The notes below the pieces were generated by a model that saw only the letters and a list, made by a program, of their open reading frames with translations, had not been told where the DNA came from and made no database searches. From positions 1 through 64,000 of the forward strand of contig DATIZR010000046.1 of assembly GCA_035516965.1 (NCBI GenBank): DNA of 64,000 bases, read 5' to 3'. Both the position numbers and the translations under genes were made by a program. This DNA is from Nitrospirota bacterium. GTDB taxonomy: Bacteria; Nitrospirota; UBA9217. Positions 9,316 through 18,510 of this stretch are shown piece by piece; within the stretch, counting starts at the first letter, position 1, and each line of letters opens with the position of its first letter.

Positions 9316-10644
9316 TCACTTCACCTCGAGCGAGAATTTCTTCATGAGCTCCAGGCCCGTGTCCAGGGTCTCGAACACGGTCCTGCGCGTCGTCCCCTGG
9401 CCCACGAACTCGTGCTCGAAGGCATTGGCGAAGTCAAGCATCAGGATGTCGCCTTTGGTCATGCCGTCCCTGCCCACGATCGCTTCGAGCCTCCGGAGGT
9501 CCCTTCCCTTGGCGTAGTACTTGTAGAGATGGTTCGATACCTTCCGGTGGTCGGCCCGGGTGAGCCCTTCGCCGATCCCCTTCTGCATCAGCCGCGACAG
9601 GCTGGGAAGCACGTCGATGGGCGGGAAGACACCCTGCTGGTGCAGCTCGCGGGAGAGCACGATCTGGCCCTCCGTGATGTAGCCCGTCAGGTCCGGGATG
9701 GGATGGGTGATGTCGTCCTCGGGCATGGTGACGACCGGCAGCATCGTGACCGATCCCGCCATGCCGTGGATCCTGCCGGCGCGCTCGTACAGGGAAGCCA
9801 GGTCCGAGTACATGTATCCGGGATAGCCGCGCCTCCCCGGCAGTTCCTCGCGCGCCGTAGATATCTCGCGCAGGGCGTCGCAGTAGTTCGTCATGTCCGT
9901 GATGATGACCAGGATGTCCATCCCCTTTTCGAAGGCCAGGTACTCCGCGACGGTCAGCGCGAATCGCGGCGCGAGCAGCCGCTCCATCACAGGCTCATCG
10001 GCCATGTTCACGAAGGCCGCGAACCCCGTCTTCATCTCCTCGAGCACCTTCAGGTAGTACGAGTACTCGTGGAACGTGAGGCCCAGGGCGGCGAAGACCA
10101 CGATGAACCGCTTCGACGGATCGGCGAGCCGGGAGTTCTTCAGGATCGAGGCGACGACCTCCTTCGACGGCAGGCCCGCGGCGGAGAATATGGGCAGCTT
10201 CTGGCCCCGCACCAGCGTGTTCAGGCCGTCGATGGGCGAGAAACCGGTCTCGATAAAGTCGGCGGGCCGGGCGCGCGCCGACGGGTTGATGGGGGCTCCG
10301 GTGATCGGCGTCCATTTCTCGGGGATGAACATGGGCGCTCCGTCCAGCGGCGAGAAGGAGCCGTTGAAGATCCTTCCCACGATGTCCTCGGACAGCGGCA
10401 CCTTCTTGATCGCATCGGTGAAGGACACCGACGTCCGTTCGATGTCCAGCCCCTGCGTGCCGCCGTAAACCTCGACGAGCGCCGTGTCTCCGTCGATCTC
10501 GAGCACCTCGGCCTCCATGTCCCTGCCGTCGGGCGCATGGACCGTTACCACCTCCCCGATGCGGGCGCTGAACACGTTCTGAACGAAAATGAGCGGTCCC
10601 GCCACGGTCGATATGGTACGGTAAGTATGTTCTGAAAGTCTCAT
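9316..10644 (-). CDS. atpB: A/V-type ATPase subunit B
   Basis: Non-catalytic nucleotide-binding subunit of the A1/V1 head. It lacks the Walker A lysine motif, as expected for B (LPIFSAAGLPSKEV in its place). It has VFAALGLTFHEY and ITDMTNYCDALREISTAREELPGRRGYPGYMYSDLA (in parts), all B-subunit signatures. The ATG at 10644 has GAGGTG four bases upstream; a GTG two codons earlier is less likely. Length 442 is normal. Confidence 0.96.
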   Translation of the reverse strand: MRLSEHTYRTISTVAGPLIFVQNVFSARIGEVVTVHAPDGRDMEAEVLEIDGDTALVEVYGGTQGLDIERTSVSFTDAIKKVPLSEDIVGRIFNGSFSPLDGAPMFIPEKWTPITGAPINPSARARPADFIETGFSPIDGLNTLVRGQKLPIFSAAGLPSKEVVASILKNSRLADPSKRFIVVFAALGLTFHEYSYYLKVLEEMKTGFAAFVNMADEPVMERLLAPRFALTVAEYLAFEKGMDILVIITDMTNYCDALREISTAREELPGRRGYPGYMYSDLASLYERAGRIHGMAGSVTMLPVVTMPEDDITHPIPDLTGYITEGQIVLSRELHQQGVFPPIDVLPSLSRLMQKGIGEGLTRADHRKVSNHLYKYYAKGRDLRRLEAIVGRDGMTKGDILMLDFANAFEHEFVGQGTTRRTVFETLDTGLELMKKFSLEVK

Positions 10645-10702
10645 GTTCACCTCGGTGATGAGCGGCCGGGTGCCACTCGTCCCTCGTCCTTGGTCTCCCG
10701 CC

Positions 10703-12316
10703 TTATTTCACGGCCTCTTCCAGCGCCATGCCCTGCTTCAGGTTCTGCGTGGCGCGGTCATGGGCTTCCACGATCCCCCGAATGATCCCGAAGGTCCTGT
10801 CCGGCGGCGAGAAGGCATCTTCGCTGTAGGCGTTCTGCTGCAGGAATTCGGTCCTGATCCGCTCCGCCGTCCGCATCAGCAAGCGGTCCGTGTCCTGGAG
10901 GCCCTCGGCCCCCACGATCTCGGCCACTTCCCTGAGCGCCTCCTCCTGCTGGAGGATCTGCCGGCAGCGCACAAGCTGCGCGTCCCACTCCGCGGAGACC
11001 TTGTCCCGGTAATGACCGGAGACCTCCCGGCCGTAGAGCGAGTAGCTCTGGAACCAGTTGATCGCGGGATAGTGGCGCCTGTGGGCGAGCGACGTGTCCA
11101 GCATGAGAAACGCGCCGGTTGTCCGGAGACATGCCTGGGTCACCGGCTCGGTGAAGTCACCGCCCGGGGGGGAAACGGACAGGATCATGCTGAGCGAGCC
11201 GATCCGGCCATTCATCGTCTCTACCACGCCGGCGCGTTCGAGAAATCCCGACAGCCGTGAGGCAAGATACGTGGGATACCCCTCCTCACCGGGCATCTCC
11301 TCCAGGGAGGCCGAGATCTCGCGCAGGGCCTCGGCCCAGCGCGAAAGGCTGTCAGCGAGGAACAGGACATGGTAGCCCATGTCCCGGTAATATTCGGCCA
11401 TGGTGACCGCCGTATAGATCGATGCTTCGCGGGCCGCCACGGGCATGTTCGACGTGTTCACGACGAGGACCGTCCGCTCCCTGAGCGGCCGTTTGGTCCA
11501 GGGGTCCTCCAGTTCCTCGAACTCGGCGATCATGTCCGCCATCTCGTTGCCGCGCTCGCCGCAACCCACGTAGACCACGATGTCCACGTCGGCGAACTTC
11601 GCCACTGCCTGCTCGAGGATGGTCTTGCCCGTGCCGAACCCTCCGGGGAAGATAGCCGTGCCGCCCCGGGCCAGCGGGAACAGGAAGTCGATGCTGCGCT
11701 GACCCGTCACAAGCGGTTCGGCGGGCGGGAACTTCCTGCGATAGGGCCGTGCGATGCGCACCGGCCACTCGTTGCACCCCGGGATCTCGGTGCCGTCCTC
11801 ATACTCCCCGAGCGGTTCGTCGAGGCTGATGTCGCCGTCTACGATGCGCGCCGCCTTCCTGCCCCGGTAATTTCCGCACATGATGGAATGTTTGAACGGC
11901 CCCTCGTCCACGGTCCCGATGACGGTTCCCATCGACGGCGCTTCGCCCTTTTTCAGCACCGGCGTGAACTTCCACCGCTTCATGTAGTCAAGGGCGTATA
12001 TCTCCTTCCCGTGGGTGATGAAGGGACCCATGTCCTTCCGAAGCCGCTCCAGCGGCCGCTGCAGGCCGTCGAACATGCCGCCGAGCAGGCCCGGGCCGAG
12101 GCGGACCGTGAGCGGCATGCCCACTCCCTTGACCGGCTCTCCCACGGCAAGACCGCGCGTGTCCTCGTACACCTGGATTACGGCCTTGTCCTTTTCGAGC
12201 CGGACGACCTCGCCGGTCAGCATGGCGTGGCCAACGTACACGCGCTCGTAGAGCTTCAACCCCTTAAGGTCGACGGTCACCGTCGGTCCTGATATGGCCT
12301 GTATTCTGCCGCTCAT
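10703..12316 (-). CDS. atpA: A/V-type ATPase catalytic subunit A
   Basis: Catalytic subunit of the A1/V1 head. Its P-loop is GGFGTGKT at 225-232, where archaeal-type A subunits usually have GPFGSGKT. GCGERGNEM and LADSLSRWAEALREIS follow. The non-homologous region typical of A subunits (about 105-190) is present. At 537 residues it is shorter than the common 580-600. AAAGGAG precedes the start. Confidence 0.96.
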   Translation of the reverse strand: MSGRIQAISGPTVTVDLKGLKLYERVYVGHAMLTGEVVRLEKDKAVIQVYEDTRGLAVGEPVKGVGMPLTVRLGPGLLGGMFDGLQRPLERLRKDMGPFITHGKEIYALDYMKRWKFTPVLKKGEAPSMGTVIGTVDEGPFKHSIMCGNYRGRKAARIVDGDISLDEPLGEYEDGTEIPGCNEWPVRIARPYRRKFPPAEPLVTGQRSIDFLFPLARGGTAIFPGGFGTGKTILEQAVAKFADVDIVVYVGCGERGNEMADMIAEFEELEDPWTKRPLRERTVLVVNTSNMPVAAREASIYTAVTMAEYYRDMGYHVLFLADSLSRWAEALREISASLEEMPGEEGYPTYLASRLSGFLERAGVVETMNGRIGSLSMILSVSPPGGDFTEPVTQACLRTTGAFLMLDTSLAHRRHYPAINWFQSYSLYGREVSGHYRDKVSAEWDAQLVRCRQILQQEEALREVAEIVGAEGLQDTDRLLMRTAERIRTEFLQQNAYSEDAFSPPDRTFGIIRGIVEAHDRATQNLKQGMALEEAVK

Positions 12317-12439
12317 ATTCGAGCTCCTTTAATGAGAGAGATGTCTTGTCCTTGACACGGAAACTCGCCCGTCTCAGATACATGACTTCGAGAACCCAAC
12401 GGCCCGCGTCCCTCGGCTCATGGGTCATTTGCTCAGGGA

Positions 12440-12778
12440 CTACAGTTTCAATCTCACGTGGTACCCGATCGCCCGGCGGATCAGCCGCGCTGCGTAGTCC
12501 TCGACCTCGGCCGGCGGCTTCTCGGGGGACGGGAGCACGAGGAGAATGCCCTGCCAGCGGTGCTCCAGTTCGCCCAGACGTTCCTCGGACAGTCCTTTGC
12601 TCTCCCGGCCGGGATTGATGAGCCTCTCGTCCACGATCACCAGCCCGTTCTCGGTCTCCTCCATGGTTTTCTTGAGCGTTTCTTCCATTTCCAGCGGCTC
12701 GGCGATCTGCTGCGCAAGACCGGTCAGGCTGAATCCGTGTTCGACGTCCCGGGGGGTTATGAAGGCTATCTTTCGCAT
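12440..12778 (-). CDS. atpF: A/V-type ATPase subunit F
   Basis: Small rotor-associated subunit F, 112 residues, with the Rossmann-like pattern IAFITPRDVEHGFSLTGL and GLVIVDERL. Position between C and A matches the standard operon order. GAGG lies ahead of the ATG. Confidence 0.92.
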   Translation of the reverse strand: MRKIAFITPRDVEHGFSLTGLAQQIAEPLEMEETLKKTMEETENGLVIVDERLINPGRESKGLSEERLGELEHRWQGILLVLPSPEKPPAEVEDYAARLIRRAIGYHVRLKL

Positions 12779-12867
12779 GCGGGCCTCAGAAATGTCTGCT
12801 CAATCCGAAAATCTCAATTCAAAATACTATCAAATAGCAATAACAGAACATGCGTTGGATTTGCTCC

Positions 12868-13836
12868 TCACTGCACCAGCTCCGCCGTCACCAGGTCCCG
12901 TTCGATGTCCTTGCCGGCGAACAGGATGCTCAGGTTCGTCACTTCCAGAGAGCATCGCCAGAGATAATCCAGGATGGGTCCGATCCCAAAGGGCTCCCGC
13001 CCCTCTTTTTTCAGGTAGCGGGTGATCCCCTTGTATAAGGCGATCTCCACCTTGGTGGGGTCGGGCGCGTCGATCTTAATTCCGGAGAATTCACGGACCA
13101 GGGAGCAGATGCCGAAGAGGTCCTCCTTCGCGATGATCTCCCGGAGTCGGACTTCCGGCATAGCGCCGCCGGGCAGGAAGGCGGGATGCCTGCCCTGTTC
13201 CTGCCTCATGCTTTTGTACATGCTCAGGATGTTGCGCGAGTCGATCAGACGGGCGAAGAAGCTTTTCATGATGGGGTGGAGCCGCGCATCCATCACGATG
13301 GACAGATACGTGTTCGTCAGTTTCTGCTCCACCGCCCGGAGACCACCCTCGTCGAGGGATTTTGTGAGCCCGGAGAAACGGCCCGAAAGGGAGCAAAAGG
13401 CCTGCTCGATGCCCCCGACTGCTGCCGCCGCATCCGGGCTGAGGGTCAGAACACGCTTGATCGCGTCGGAGAGGAGGCTCAGTTCCAGCAGGTCGGCCGC
13501 GCGGCCTGCATGTTTTTCCCGCACATGCCGGAGGCAGATGAACAGGGTCCGGAGCTCGTTGTACAGGAAGTAAGGCGCGAAAAGCTCCCGGAGCTTTCCA
13601 TTCATCTGCGTGTAGACCCAGCGGTATTCCCTGAGCAGGTTCCTCCAGATGCCCTCGGCCGAGCGTTCCCTCACGAAACCCTGATAGCGGCTCGAGGACA
13701 GGAAGTCCTGCACGGCGGCTTCGAACACGAGCGGCCGCCAGTCAGAAATCAGCCGCGACCGCCTGCCTCGTATCCGTGTCAGAAGATACTCGGCCGGATA
13801 ACCCCGGTCGCCGGGCTGCTGCAGGAGATGCTGCAT
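12868..13836 (-). CDS. atpC: A/V-type ATPase subunit C
   Basis: AC39/C-type subunit that docks the central rotor on the membrane ring. YPAEYLLTRIRGRRSRLIS near the N-terminus is the family's opening motif, and PFGIGPILDYLWRCSLEVTNLSILFAGK near the C-terminus is its closing motif (seen in two parts). GAGGTG stands before the ATG at 13836. That start lies 95 bases inside the upstream E gene, so the two genes overlap in different frames. Confidence 0.93.
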   Translation of the reverse strand: MQHLLQQPGDRGYPAEYLLTRIRGRRSRLISDWRPLVFEAAVQDFLSSSRYQGFVRERSAEGIWRNLLREYRWVYTQMNGKLRELFAPYFLYNELRTLFICLRHVREKHAGRAADLLELSLLSDAIKRVLTLSPDAAAAVGGIEQAFCSLSGRFSGLTKSLDEGGLRAVEQKLTNTYLSIVMDARLHPIMKSFFARLIDSRNILSMYKSMRQEQGRHPAFLPGGAMPEVRLREIIAKEDLFGICSLVREFSGIKIDAPDPTKVEIALYKGITRYLKKEGREPFGIGPILDYLWRCSLEVTNLSILFAGKDIERDLVTAELVQ

Positions 13837-14401
13837 TGTTCACCTCGCGGTAGGCATCACGGATCATGTCCGGCTGCATGTCGACCCACGCCCGTTCAAG
13901 CCTCTTTTCGAAGGTGTTGACAACCCTGATCGATCCGTCCCGGGCGGACACCTCCATGCCGCCCGAAATCGCCCCGTCAACGACGATCTCAGCGCCCGGG
14001 AAATGCTTCCGCGCCAGCGCGCCATCCGCGGGATTCACCCGGACGGATTGCCAGGTGAGGGGAGGTAACTCCTTCGTCATGGCTGTGAAGACCGCCTCGT
14101 ACGCACTGTTCCTGAGCGAAGGGAGGGAGGCCAGCGCGGCCTGGTAAAGCCGGTCGGAGAGCTTCTTTTCCGCGGAGAGCTTCACGATCCGCGCCTTGCT
14201 GTTCGCCTCGGAAACGGCCCTGTTGATCCGGTCCCCGGCCAGGATCGCCTTCTTCTTTTCCATATCGGCGCGCAACTGCTCCGCCCCGAGGGTGACGCCG
14301 GCCTTGATCTTCGCGGCCTCTGCCTCCGCATCCTGCCAGAGCTTCCGGATGCGCTCGTCAGCCGCTTTTTTGAGCGAGTCGATCAATTCTTTGCAACTCA
14401 T
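13742..14401 (-). CDS. atpE: A/V-type ATPase subunit E
   Basis: Peripheral-stalk subunit E, 219 residues, with a long charged N-terminal helix (to about residue 100) and a C-terminal alpha-beta head containing GGMEVSARDGSIRVVNTFEKRLE. The last 30 or so residues (SPAAARRPGLSGRV onward) are encoded in the overlap with subunit C and look like a non-conserved extension. Start ATG overlaps the upstream stop region of subunit K. Confidence 0.92.
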   Translation of the reverse strand: MSCKELIDSLKKAADERIRKLWQDAEAEAAKIKAGVTLGAEQLRADMEKKKAILAGDRINRAVSEANSKARIVKLSAEKKLSDRLYQAALASLPSLRNSAYEAVFTAMTKELPPLTWQSVRVNPADGALARKHFPGAEIVVDGAISGGMEVSARDGSIRVVNTFEKRLERAWVDMQPDMIRDAYREVNNAASPAAARRPGLSGRVSSDTDTRQAVAADF

Positions 14402-14402
14402 G

Positions 14403-14627
14403 TTATTTCACCGTAAAGAGGATCATCGTGGCGACGACAAAGCCGAGGATGACCATGGTTTCAGGAATGGCCACGAGGATCACGATGGTTCCGGTCAGCT
14501 CCGGTTTTTCCGCGAGCGACCCCGCTCCCGCAGCGCCTATCTTGGACTGGGCCCAGGCCGTGGCAAAGGCCGGAAGCCCGATCGCCATTGCCGCACAAAA
14601 CGCGATGAGTACCTTTTCGAGATTCAT
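14403..14627 (-). CDS. atpK: A/V-type ATPase subunit K (rotor ring proteolipid)
   Basis: A single two-helix hairpin of 74 residues. The second helix holds the ion-carrying carboxylate E56 in IPETMVI, followed by T57; the first helix carries Q27. Gln in helix 1 with Glu-Thr in helix 2 resembles sodium-coordinating rings, but proton use cannot be excluded. GGGAGG precedes the ATG. Confidence 0.93.
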   Translation of the reverse strand: MNLEKVLIAFCAAMAIGLPAFATAWAQSKIGAAGAGSLAEKPELTGTIVILVAIPETMVILGFVVATMILFTVK

Positions 14628-14754
14628 AGAAACCTCCCTGGTGTAAGATTATTAAACCCGCTGCCGCAGATGAACACGGAAAGACCCGATCAAAGCACGT
14701 CCCTGCTTTTCTCTTCGCCCTCTTGTGCACTCTGCTGCAGGCTGTCTCTGTTTA

Positions 14755-16635
14755 TTATGTCTTCTTCAGCGGTTCGAACCGACGCCCGCCCGGCTCGATG
14801 AACTTACTGAAGAACTCCACATAGTGGAGCCTGAGCGAGTGTATGGTCGGCGAGAATACTCCAAGGACGATGTTCAGCAGGTGAATCAGGCCCGCGACCA
14901 GGAGCCCCGTAACGATGTCACCGGTCTCGCCGCCCAGACGGTTCGCGACAAAGGCGAGCAGCACCGAGGTGAGACCGATGGCCATGATACGGACATAGGA
15001 GATGATGTTGCCGATGCTCTTCAGGAGTTCGAGCGGGGCCAGCAGCCCGCCCGTGAAGAACAGGATGGGGGTGAGGAACAGGATCGCGATGACAATTGGC
15101 CGTGTCAGCAGCGCCGGAAGAACGCCGAAGAACGTAGCCAGGACCGCGATCATGCCGAGAATGATCACGACACTCAGGACCTTGTAGGTAGCTTCCTTTT
15201 TCTCACCGTGCTTGAAACCGGTGACGGCGCCCAGGACGAGGCCCAGCAGGATGTGGGCCACGCCCACGCTCAGGGCAAAATAGATCATGGGGATCACTGC
15301 TTCGCGCCGCTCCACGCACAGGGGTTTCAGGTGGAAAAGCCGCTCCGGCAGGTCGCCGAAGAACTCTCCGAAAAGGACGCCGAAGAACAGGGAGTAGAGC
15401 GAAGCGACCATCAGGATTTTGGAGCCGTCCCGGACCATGCCCGGCTTCCGGAACTTTTTCATCAGGAAGAAGGCGAGGATGCCGAGGACCAGGCCATACC
15501 CCGCATCGCCCAGTATCATGCCGAAAAAGATCGGGAAAAAGATGCCGATGAACGGCGTCGGATCATAGGAGGTGTAGGCTGGGAGCGGAAGGATGCTCGT
15601 AAAGATCTCGAAAGGCTTGAAGTAGGCCGGGTTCTTCAGGATAATGGGGACGCGCTCGAGGTCTTCTTCGCGCATTTCCTTCTCGTCAACTACGACCTTG
15701 CTGTCGTAGGTATCCGCGATCCTTTTCCGGAGCCGTGCAAGGTCGCTGGTGGGCATCCACCCATTGATGAAAAAGCACATTCGCGTCTCGAAGGTGGCCG
15801 TGGTCGTCGTAAGGAGGGAAAGCCGGTCGTCGATCCAGTTCCTGACGCTCGTGTAGATGGGCATCCAGCGTGTGGCCAGCCTGGTCAGCTCCGTGTCGAT
15901 ATACTCGATCCCGGCCGCCGCCTCGGCGATCCGGTTCCTGACGAAAACGACCTTCTCGGAAAACGTGAGCGTACTGAAACTGGCCGGAAAGATCAGCTCC
16001 GGCACATGTTCATCGCTCAAAGCCTTCTTGACCCGCTCGGACAGGTCCTTTTCGACCGTAATGAGCCCCACGAGGGTGCCATCCGCGGCGGTCTCGGTCA
16101 TGAATTCGAACTTCCAGTCGGTGATCCTCGAGATCGCCTCCCGCAAGTGGTCCACCATCTCCGGCTCCCGGATCGTGAGGCCGATAAAGTCAAGGTCAGG
16201 AGTCTCTTTCGTGGATTCAACGAGAGAGGCCAAGGCGCTGAGAAAGACCGCGTACCGGTCCAGCTCCGCCCGCTCCTGTTTCAACACGTCCCGCCGTTCG
16301 GAAAGCTCCTTGGCTGCAGCGATGTGCCGTTCGATAGTCTTGGCAATGGTGTCGATGATCGACCGGGGCTCAATATAGCTTTCCCGGACCTGTTTTTTCG
16401 GAAGGAAGGAAAAGAGCTCGTCTATCTTCTGGCGAAGGTTCTCGAGGAAAAGACGCTCGAACATGCTTTTCTCGTCGGGCATGAAGGAACGGATATCTTC
16501 TTCCCGCCCTTCCTCAATGAACCCCACGGCGGCAGGCTCGATCTGGAATATGCCGAGTTCACGCAACAGGCCCAGCGTCTCCTGGAGGAGATCCTTGGCC
16601 CCCACGATCTCGACCTTTGACATCCTTACTATCAT
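14755..16635 (-). CDS. atpI: A/V-type ATPase subunit I
   Basis: Membrane stator subunit (a/I type) forming the ion half-channels, 626 residues. The N-terminal half is soluble with coiled coils. From about residue 330 there are seven or so hydrophobic helices, including GYGLVLGILAFFLMKKF and SYVRIMAIGLTSVLLAFVANRLGG. The last holds the conserved arginine region. Starts at ATG 16635; an ATG four codons in (16623) is the alternative. Confidence 0.94.
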   Translation of the reverse strand: MIVRMSKVEIVGAKDLLQETLGLLRELGIFQIEPAAVGFIEEGREEDIRSFMPDEKSMFERLFLENLRQKIDELFSFLPKKQVRESYIEPRSIIDTIAKTIERHIAAAKELSERRDVLKQERAELDRYAVFLSALASLVESTKETPDLDFIGLTIREPEMVDHLREAISRITDWKFEFMTETAADGTLVGLITVEKDLSERVKKALSDEHVPELIFPASFSTLTFSEKVVFVRNRIAEAAAGIEYIDTELTRLATRWMPIYTSVRNWIDDRLSLLTTTTATFETRMCFFINGWMPTSDLARLRKRIADTYDSKVVVDEKEMREEDLERVPIILKNPAYFKPFEIFTSILPLPAYTSYDPTPFIGIFFPIFFGMILGDAGYGLVLGILAFFLMKKFRKPGMVRDGSKILMVASLYSLFFGVLFGEFFGDLPERLFHLKPLCVERREAVIPMIYFALSVGVAHILLGLVLGAVTGFKHGEKKEATYKVLSVVIILGMIAVLATFFGVLPALLTRPIVIAILFLTPILFFTGGLLAPLELLKSIGNIISYVRIMAIGLTSVLLAFVANRLGGETGDIVTGLLVAGLIHLLNIVLGVFSPTIHSLRLHYVEFFSKFIEPGGRRFEPLKKT

Positions 16636-16641
16636 AGAGAT

Positions 16642-16956
16642 TTATCCCGGAAGGATTCCGGGGACCCTCTGCTCCACGATGGAGCGCAGGACCTCCGGGT
16701 TCAATTGCCCCAGATGCTCAGCAGCAGCCGTAGCCTCGCGGATGATCTCTTCTGCCTTCTGTGCGGCCTGCCTGTCCGCTTCGGCCAGCGACTGCTCCTG
16801 CATTTCCTTGATCTTCCGCTGCTCCAGCAGCATCGCCTCTTCCGCCTCTTTGTTCGCTCGTTCAAGCCATTCCCGGGCTTTCACCCGTTCGGCCTCAAGG
16901 CATTGCTGTATCTCTTTCTCAGCATCGATCACCTGGCTCAGGATGTCTTTTTCCAT
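16642..16956 (-). CDS. atpH: A/V-type ATPase subunit H/G (peripheral stalk)
   Basis: A 104-residue, almost entirely helical, Glu/Lys/Ala-rich protein with coiled-coil periodicity (KEIQQCLEAERVKAREWLERA). It matches the H/G stalk subunit that pairs with E. It is the first gene of the operon. No Shine-Dalgarno is visible; an extended -10 (TGGTACAAT) ends six bases before the ATG. Confidence 0.9.
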   Translation of the reverse strand: MEKDILSQVIDAEKEIQQCLEAERVKAREWLERANKEAEEAMLLEQRKIKEMQEQSLAEADRQAAQKAEEIIREATAAAEHLGQLNPEVLRSIVEQRVPGILPG

Positions 16957-16962
16957 AGACTT

Positions 16963-16971
16963 ATTGTACCA
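16963..16971 (-). promoter_or_regulatory. Extended -10 promoter of the ATPase operon
   Basis: On the minus strand TGG precedes TACAAT (16963-16968), an extended -10. Six bases separate it from the subunit H ATG, which would give a leaderless first cistron for the whole operon. No -35 consensus is seen. Confidence 0.5.
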
Positions 16972-17123
16972 AAAAATAAATGCGCATGTTGTACATTCTT
17001 AGTTTTACAACAAAGAAGGTTTAAAAAGCACCTTTGTTGCCGTTGAAGCTGAAAATGAAAGGTATGTCATAGGGCTTTATGAGAAAAAGGCCCTTCCTTT
17101 CCCACAGTTGCCGAAGAAGAAAA

Positions 17124-17483
17124 CTATACTACATTTGTTCTATCCGGTCGATCCGGGTCGACCTCGATCGAGAAGAGCGGTTCATGAATTGATTCTCCCC
17201 TGCAGGCCGGGCATTTGCCGGGCTTCTTGAGCCGTTCCCTCTTGGTGAAAAGGAACCCGCACTTCTTGCATTCAGCCGGCGTCACCATGAGGTGATGGCC
17301 GGTCTTGCTCAAAGACCGCCTGACATGCTCGAGATGATCATAGACCTCCTTCTCCGGGATGCCGATCTCGGACGAAAGAACCTTAGCCGAGCGCTGCCTG
17401 CCGATCAGGAGGGAAACGATGGCGTGGCGGGGCGTATCGGACATCGCTGAAGGAACCGCAGCTTCTTTCGGTCGCTTCTTCAT
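17124..17483 (-). CDS. Winged-helix / zinc-ribbon transcriptional regulator-like protein
   Basis: From the ATG at 17483 the product is 119 residues. An N-terminal helix-turn-helix-like region (AIVSLLIGRQRSAKVLSSEIGIPEKEVYDHLEHV, in parts) is followed by a zinc ribbon with CKKC and CPAC. This layout matches ArsR-like HTH plus rubredoxin-type ribbon proteins of archaea and sulfate reducers. TATAAT on the minus strand lies 17 bases before the start. It diverges from the methyltransferase gene; the regulon is unknown. Confidence 0.8.
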   Translation of the reverse strand: MKKRPKEAAVPSAMSDTPRHAIVSLLIGRQRSAKVLSSEIGIPEKEVYDHLEHVRRSLSKTGHHLMVTPAECKKCGFLFTKRERLKKPGKCPACRGESIHEPLFSIEVDPDRPDRTNVV

Positions 17484-17567
17484 GGCCTGCCTCTGCACTA
17501 TTATAGCCGAACGGGACAGTACCGACGGCTTTCCATTTTGTGTTCGCCCCGCCATGCCCCGTTGTGT

Positions 17568-17573
17568 TATACT
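17568..17573 (+). promoter_or_regulatory. Extended -10 placed for leaderless mRNA
   Basis: TGTTATACT (TGn plus TATACT) ends six bases before the ATG at 17580. There is no Shine-Dalgarno and no good -35. Confidence 0.5.
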
Positions 17574-17579
17574 CCGGCC

Positions 17580-18407
17580 ATGCAGCAGAACAGCCCCCAC
17601 AACCCGCTGACCGGAAAGGACAACGCCACGATCAGGCGCCTGCGCTCCCTCCAACAGCACAAGTTCCGGAAAAAAGAAAAAACCTTCCTGATCGAAGGCG
17701 TCAAGATGGTTGAGGAGGCGCTTCGGGACGACGCCGGAGTTACCATGGTCGTCGCGGCACCGTCCCTTGTCCAGCATCATGGTCGTGGCCTGATCAAGCT
17801 GGCCGAACGCCGGCAGGTGGACATTGTCTGGATTGCAGAAAACCTGATGCAAAGCGTGTCGGAAAGCATAACTCCCCAGCCTGTCCTGGCCGTCGTGCGC
17901 ATGCGGAACCACTTGGAGGAATCCCTTCTTGGCGGTGCGGCCGGCTTGATTGTCGTTGCATACCAGCTCCAGGACCCCGGCAACCTGGGGACGATCATAC
18001 GAACGGTGGAAGCCGCGGGCGCGTCGGGACTGGCAGTAACGCCGAATACGGTCGATCCCTACAATGCAAAAACGATCCGCGCTTCGATGGGCAGCATCCT
18101 TCGCGTCCCTGTGGTCCTGGTTCAGGACATGGCAGGATTCGTCCAGTCCTGCAGGCGCAAAGGGTTCCAGACAGCGGCAACGGTCCTGGCAGGCGGCCGG
18201 ACACACTTTGAGACCGACCTGAGGAAGCCTACCGTCGTCATTGTGGGGCAGGAGGGAGCAGGCCTGCCGAAGGACATGATGGCCGACATCGACCTTCACA
18301 TCAGGATCCCGATGACCGAAACGATCGACTCATTGAATGTCGCTACTGCAGCAGCGGTCATTCTGTACGAAGCGGTAAGGCAGCGGTCCCACGCTGATAC
18401 TCAATGA
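17580..18407 (+). CDS. TrmH/SpoU family RNA methyltransferase
   Basis: SPOUT-fold RNA 2'-O-ribose methyltransferase. An N-terminal substrate-binding domain (KFRKKEKTFLIEGVKMVEEAL) leads into the knotted domain with QDPGNLGTIIRTVEAAG (motif 1), VIVGQEGAGLP (motif 2) and IPMTETIDSLNVATAAAVILYE (motif 3, in parts). The rRNA or tRNA target is not determinable. The ATG at 17580 is chosen since residues before it match nothing. Confidence 0.92.
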   Translation: MQQNSPHNPLTGKDNATIRRLRSLQQHKFRKKEKTFLIEGVKMVEEALRDDAGVTMVVAAPSLVQHHGRGLIKLAERRQVDIVWIAENLMQSVSESITPQPVLAVVRMRNHLEESLLGGAAGLIVVAYQLQDPGNLGTIIRTVEAAGASGLAVTPNTVDPYNAKTIRASMGSILRVPVVLVQDMAGFVQSCRRKGFQTAATVLAGGRTHFETDLRKPTVVIVGQEGAGLPKDMMADIDLHIRIPMTETIDSLNVATAAAVILYEAVRQRSHADTQ

Positions 18408-18510
18408 AAACAGACGGCCCTTCTGCGACCAGGAACCGTGCGATCGTATCATCACTCGGTCGGGGGGGAACCTGTATATATCGGGAGATCCTGCCCTTGG
18501 GAATGAACGC

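Noticed and set aside
14725-16620. A 631-residue plus-strand frame
   Set aside because: It mirrors ATPase subunit I and consists of low-complexity charged residues.
17484-18299. Extension of the zinc-ribbon regulator frame upstream to 18299
   Set aside because: It runs antisense through the methyltransferase; only the part from ATG 17483 shows family features.
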